64,000 bases of DNA from the NCBI RefSeq assembly GCF_036345155.1, contig NZ_CP107772.1, positions 8,060,001 through 8,124,000 of the forward strand, given 5' to 3'. How positions within the stretch are numbered: the stretch's first letter is position 1; the number at the start of each line of letters is the position of its first letter. The notes under the pieces were generated by a model, which saw nothing but the letters and a program-made list of their open reading frames with translations, had not been told where the DNA came from and did not search any database. Source of the stretch: Streptomyces sp. NBC_00582. Its GTDB lineage: Bacteria > Actinomycetota > Actinomycetes > Streptomycetales > Streptomycetaceae. Made by a program: the position numbers and the translations under genes. This document shows positions 61,688 to 64,000 of this stretch, one piece after another.

Positions 61688-63429
61688 AGCGCTTCGACGA
61701 TCTTCCCCGCAAGCGGCCCGAGGAGCTGCGCAGCCACCAGTGGTACGGCACCGACGGCCTGCGCTCCTTCAGCCACCGCGCCCGCACCCGACAGCTCGGC
61801 TACCTCCCCGAGGAACACCTCGGCAAGCCGGTCGTCGCGATCCTCAACACCTGGTCGGACATCAATCCCTGTCATGTGCACCTCCGTGATCGCGCCCAGG
61901 CGGTCAAGCGGGGCGTCTGGCAGGCGGGCGGGTTCCCGCTGGAGTTCCCGGTCTCCACGCTCAGCGAGACCTTCCAGAAGCCGACCCCGATGCTCTACCG
62001 CAACCTGCTCGCGATGGAGACCGAGGAACTGCTGCGCTCCTACCCCGTCGACGGGGCGGTCCTGATGGGCGGCTGCGACAAGACCACCCCCGCGCTGCTC
62101 ATGGGCGCGGCCAGCGTCGACCTGCCCGCCGTCTTCGTGCCCGCCGGTCCGATGCTGCCGGGGCACTGGCGCGGCGAGGTCCTCGGCTCCGGCACCGACA
62201 TGTGGAAGTACTGGGACGACAAGCGCGCCGGCCTCATCGGCGACTGCGAGATGGCCGAGCTGGAGAACGGCCTCGCGCGCTCGCCGGGCCACTGCATGAC
62301 GATGGGGACGGCGTCCACACTGACCGCCGCCGCGGAGGCGCTGGGTGTCACGGTCCCGGGGGCGTCGAGCATTCCGGCGGTGGACTCGGGACACGACCGG
62401 ATGGCCGCCCAGGCCGGCATGACGATCGTCGAACAGGTCCACCGGGGGCGCGTCCTCTCCGAGATCCTCACCGCCGAGGCCTTCGAGGACGCCGTCACCA
62501 CCGTCCTCGGCCTGGGCGGCTCCACCAACGCCGTCATCCACCTCATCGCCCTGGCCGGCCGCGCGGGCGTCCGCCTCACCCTCGACGACTTCGACCGCAT
62601 CGCCCGCACGGTCCCCGTCCTCGCCAACGTCCGCCCCGGCGGCCAGAAGTACCTCATGGAGGACTTCCACTTCGCCGGCGGCCTGCCCGGTTTCCTCTCC
62701 CGGATCCCGGACCTGCTCCACCTGGACCGGCCGACGGTGTCGTACGACACCCTGCGCGAGCAGCTGGAAGGCGCCCAGGTCCACCACGACGACGTCATCC
62801 GGCCCCGCGACAACCCGGTCGCGAGCGAGGGCGGGGTCGCCGTACTGCGCGGCAACCTCTGCCCCGACGGCGCGGTCATCAAGCACATCGCCGCCGAGCC
62901 GTACCTGCTCAAGCACACCGGTCCCGCGGTCGTCTTCGACGACTACAGGACCATGCAGCGCACGATCAACGACCCGGAGCTGGGCATCACCGCCGACAGC
63001 GTGCTGGTCCTGCGGGGCTCCGGCCCCAAGGGCGGGCCGGGCATGCCCGAGTACGGCATGCTGCCGATCCCCGACCACCTGCTCAAGCAGGGCGTGCGGG
63101 ACATGGTCCGGATCTCCGACGCCCGGATGAGCGGCACGAGCTACGGCGCCTGTGTGCTGCACGTGGCACCGGAGTCGCACATCGGCGGACCGCTCGCCCT
63201 CGTCCGCACGGGCGACCCGATCACCCTCGACGTCGAGGCGCGCACCCTCCATCTCCACGTGGACGACGAGGAGCTGGAGCGGCGCAGGGCGGCCTGGACC
63301 CCGCCGCCGACCCGGTACGAGCGCGGCTACGGCGCGCTCTACAACGAGCAGATCACCCAGGCCGACACCGGCTGCGACTTCGAGTTCCTCGCACGGCCGG
63401 GCACGGTGCAGGACCCCTACGCGGGCTGA
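61684..63429 (+). CDS. IlvD/Edd-family sugar-acid dehydratase
   Basis: 581 residues. Fe-S ligand cysteines are in NTWSDINPCHVHLRD (near 63), LMGGCDKTTPALLMG (near 131) and SPGHCMTMGTASTLTAA (near 203). The C-terminal catalytic region is RISDARMSGTSYGACVLHVAPES. The family dehydrates branched-chain dihydroxy acids or aldonates; this pattern and the neighbours fit an aldonate (for example arabinonate, xylonate, gluconate) dehydratase. ATG at 61684 overlaps the lyase stop (ATGA). The operon appears to continue toward the sugar transporter. Confidence 0.92.
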   Translation: MKRFDDLPRKRPEELRSHQWYGTDGLRSFSHRARTRQLGYLPEEHLGKPVVAILNTWSDINPCHVHLRDRAQAVKRGVWQAGGFPLEFPVSTLSETFQKPTPMLYRNLLAMETEELLRSYPVDGAVLMGGCDKTTPALLMGAASVDLPAVFVPAGPMLPGHWRGEVLGSGTDMWKYWDDKRAGLIGDCEMAELENGLARSPGHCMTMGTASTLTAAAEALGVTVPGASSIPAVDSGHDRMAAQAGMTIVEQVHRGRVLSEILTAEAFEDAVTTVLGLGGSTNAVIHLIALAGRAGVRLTLDDFDRIARTVPVLANVRPGGQKYLMEDFHFAGGLPGFLSRIPDLLHLDRPTVSYDTLREQLEGAQVHHDDVIRPRDNPVASEGGVAVLRGNLCPDGAVIKHIAAEPYLLKHTGPAVVFDDYRTMQRTINDPELGITADSVLVLRGSGPKGGPGMPEYGMLPIPDHLLKQGVRDMVRISDARMSGTSYGACVLHVAPESHIGGPLALVRTGDPITLDVEARTLHLHVDDEELERRRAAWTPPPTRYERGYGALYNEQITQADTGCDFEFLARPGTVQDPYAG

Positions 63430-63481
63430 CCGCAACCGGCCGGCTCGACCTCGCACACCCCTGCACACCCCTGCCCAAGGA

Positions 63482-63536
63482 GAAAGCGCTTCCTGCGCGA
63501 CGTACGCACGAAGCACGCACGACGCACGCACGACGC
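63482..63536. promoter_or_regulatory. Operator-like palindrome and 11-bp repeats before the sugar permease
   Basis: GAAAGCGCTTCC (63482-63493, AAGCGCTT core) resembles LacI-family sugar-repressor sites. Three 11-base repeats of ACGCACGAMGC follow at 63504-63536. Both lie within 77 bases of the permease ATG. Confidence 0.5.
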
Positions 63537-63557
63537 AACTGAGATCGGAGAACAGTC

Positions 63558-64000
63558 ATGGCCCAAGCCGCAGCCGTGGCGAAACCGCCCGCGCCACCCC
63601 GGCGGCGCCGTGCCTCCGCCACGCCCCGCAGGCTCCCGTACCTGCTGATCGCGCCGGCGGCCCTGCTGATGCTGGGCTTCATCGCCTACCCGGTCATCAG
63701 CGTCTTCTACTACAGCCTGCAGAACTACAACCCCACAAAGCCGTGGCGGAACGGCTACGCGGGCTTCGACAACTTCGTCCACGCCTTCACCGACGACCCG
63801 CAGTTCTGGGACACGCTGACCTTCAGCGCCAAGTGGGTCGTCGTCGAGGTCGGGCTGCAACTGCTGTTCGGTCTGGCGCTGGCGCTGATCGTCAACCAGA
63901 CCTTCGTCGGCCGGGCACTGGGCCGCGCCCTGGTCTTCTCCCCGTGGGCCGTCTCCGGCGTACTGACGTCCGCGATCTGGGTGCTGCTCTACAACTCCCA
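63558..64000 (+). CDS. Sugar ABC transporter permease, MalF/UgpA type (3' truncated by window)
   Basis: The ATG at 63558 opens a frame that runs off the window; 147 residues are visible. A Pro/Arg-rich cytoplasmic N-terminus (AAAVAKPPAPPRRRR) is followed by helix 1 (YLLIAPAALLMLGFIAYPVI), SVFYYSLQNYNP, YAGFDNFVHAFTDDPQFW, then helix 2 (VVVEVGLQLLFGLALALIVN) and ALVFSPWAVSGVLTSAIWVLLY. These are hallmarks of carbohydrate ABC permeases of the CUT1 class. Position after the dehydratase suggests import of the sugar or sugar acid used by this cluster. Confidence 0.92.
   Translation, partial: MAQAAAVAKPPAPPRRRRASATPRRLPYLLIAPAALLMLGFIAYPVISVFYYSLQNYNPTKPWRNGYAGFDNFVHAFTDDPQFWDTLTFSAKWVVVEVGLQLLFGLALALIVNQTFVGRALGRALVFSPWAVSGVLTSAIWVLLYNS

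Noticed and set aside
61480..63531. A 683-codon minus-strand open frame
   Set aside because: Antisense to the IlvD/Edd dehydratase, whose cysteine motifs are intact on the plus strand.

Overview
The window is chromosomal DNA of a high-GC actinomycete, almost certainly a Streptomyces. Third codon positions are nearly all G or C, GTG starts are frequent, genes are often joined by ATGA/GTGA overlaps, and several gene sets are hallmarks of the genus (opcA beside zwf, actinobacterial sufR-B-D-Rieske-C-S-U-T, an RbpA-like protein, a PhoX-type phosphatase with a PHO-box-like repeat). No rRNA, tRNA, CRISPR array, prophage or complete transposase gene was seen. One short palindromic MITE-like element is present.

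Layout. 1-15 kb is central carbon metabolism: gap (cut by the window start), pgk, tpiA, then secG, an RbpA-family RNA polymerase binding protein, an MFS exporter and pgi on the plus strand. The pentose phosphate operon tkt-tal-zwf-opcA-pgl is on the minus strand. 15-18.6 kb carries the two heme A biosynthesis genes ctaB and ctaA around a small unknown protein and an amidohydrolase. 18.6-27.8 kb holds a membrane-anchored NB-ARC/TPR protein, a glycosyltransferase, a glycogen-debranching-like hydrolase, an ABC-2 export pair and an AAC(3)-family acetyltransferase. 27.9-34.6 kb is the SUF iron-sulfur operon, with an iron-box-like sequence upstream of sufR and a strong terminator at its end.

34.6-45.97 kb is a mixed accessory/housekeeping stretch. 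It has an AbfB-domain lipid- or wall-facing protein, an SMR efflux pump with its TetR repressor and tandem operators, an HxlR-peroxiredoxin fusion regulator divergent from an MFS pump over a perfect palindrome, dapD, a HAD-like protein, an ECF/SigE-type sigma factor with a putative membrane partner, a DapA-family aldolase, a holin-like/DUF3618 pair with 11-residue repeats, and an ArsR-SRPBCC pair with a long-spaced perfect operator. 46-53 kb holds a secreted nuclease/phosphatase, an unknown protein, PhoX, and a GntR-ACC deaminase pair whose stop codon lies in the end of the MITE-like element. 53.4-56 kb has a TetR regulator, a double TerD protein and a uronate-dehydrogenase-like enzyme.

56-64 kb, together with that dehydrogenase, looks like a sugar-acid (uronate/aldarate/aldonate) catabolic locus. 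It contains a 5-dehydro-4-deoxyglucarate dehydratase coupled to an unrecognised protein, then, after a DinB-like protein and a metallo-beta-lactamase-fold hydrolase, a GntR repressor, a DHDPS-family lyase, an IlvD/Edd dehydratase and the first gene of a sugar ABC transporter (cut by the window end). The strongest candidates for new biology are the unknown protein coupled to the dehydratase, the peroxiredoxin-fused regulator with its palindrome, the nested palindromic element with a relative inside sufD, and the anchored NB-ARC protein next to ctaA.
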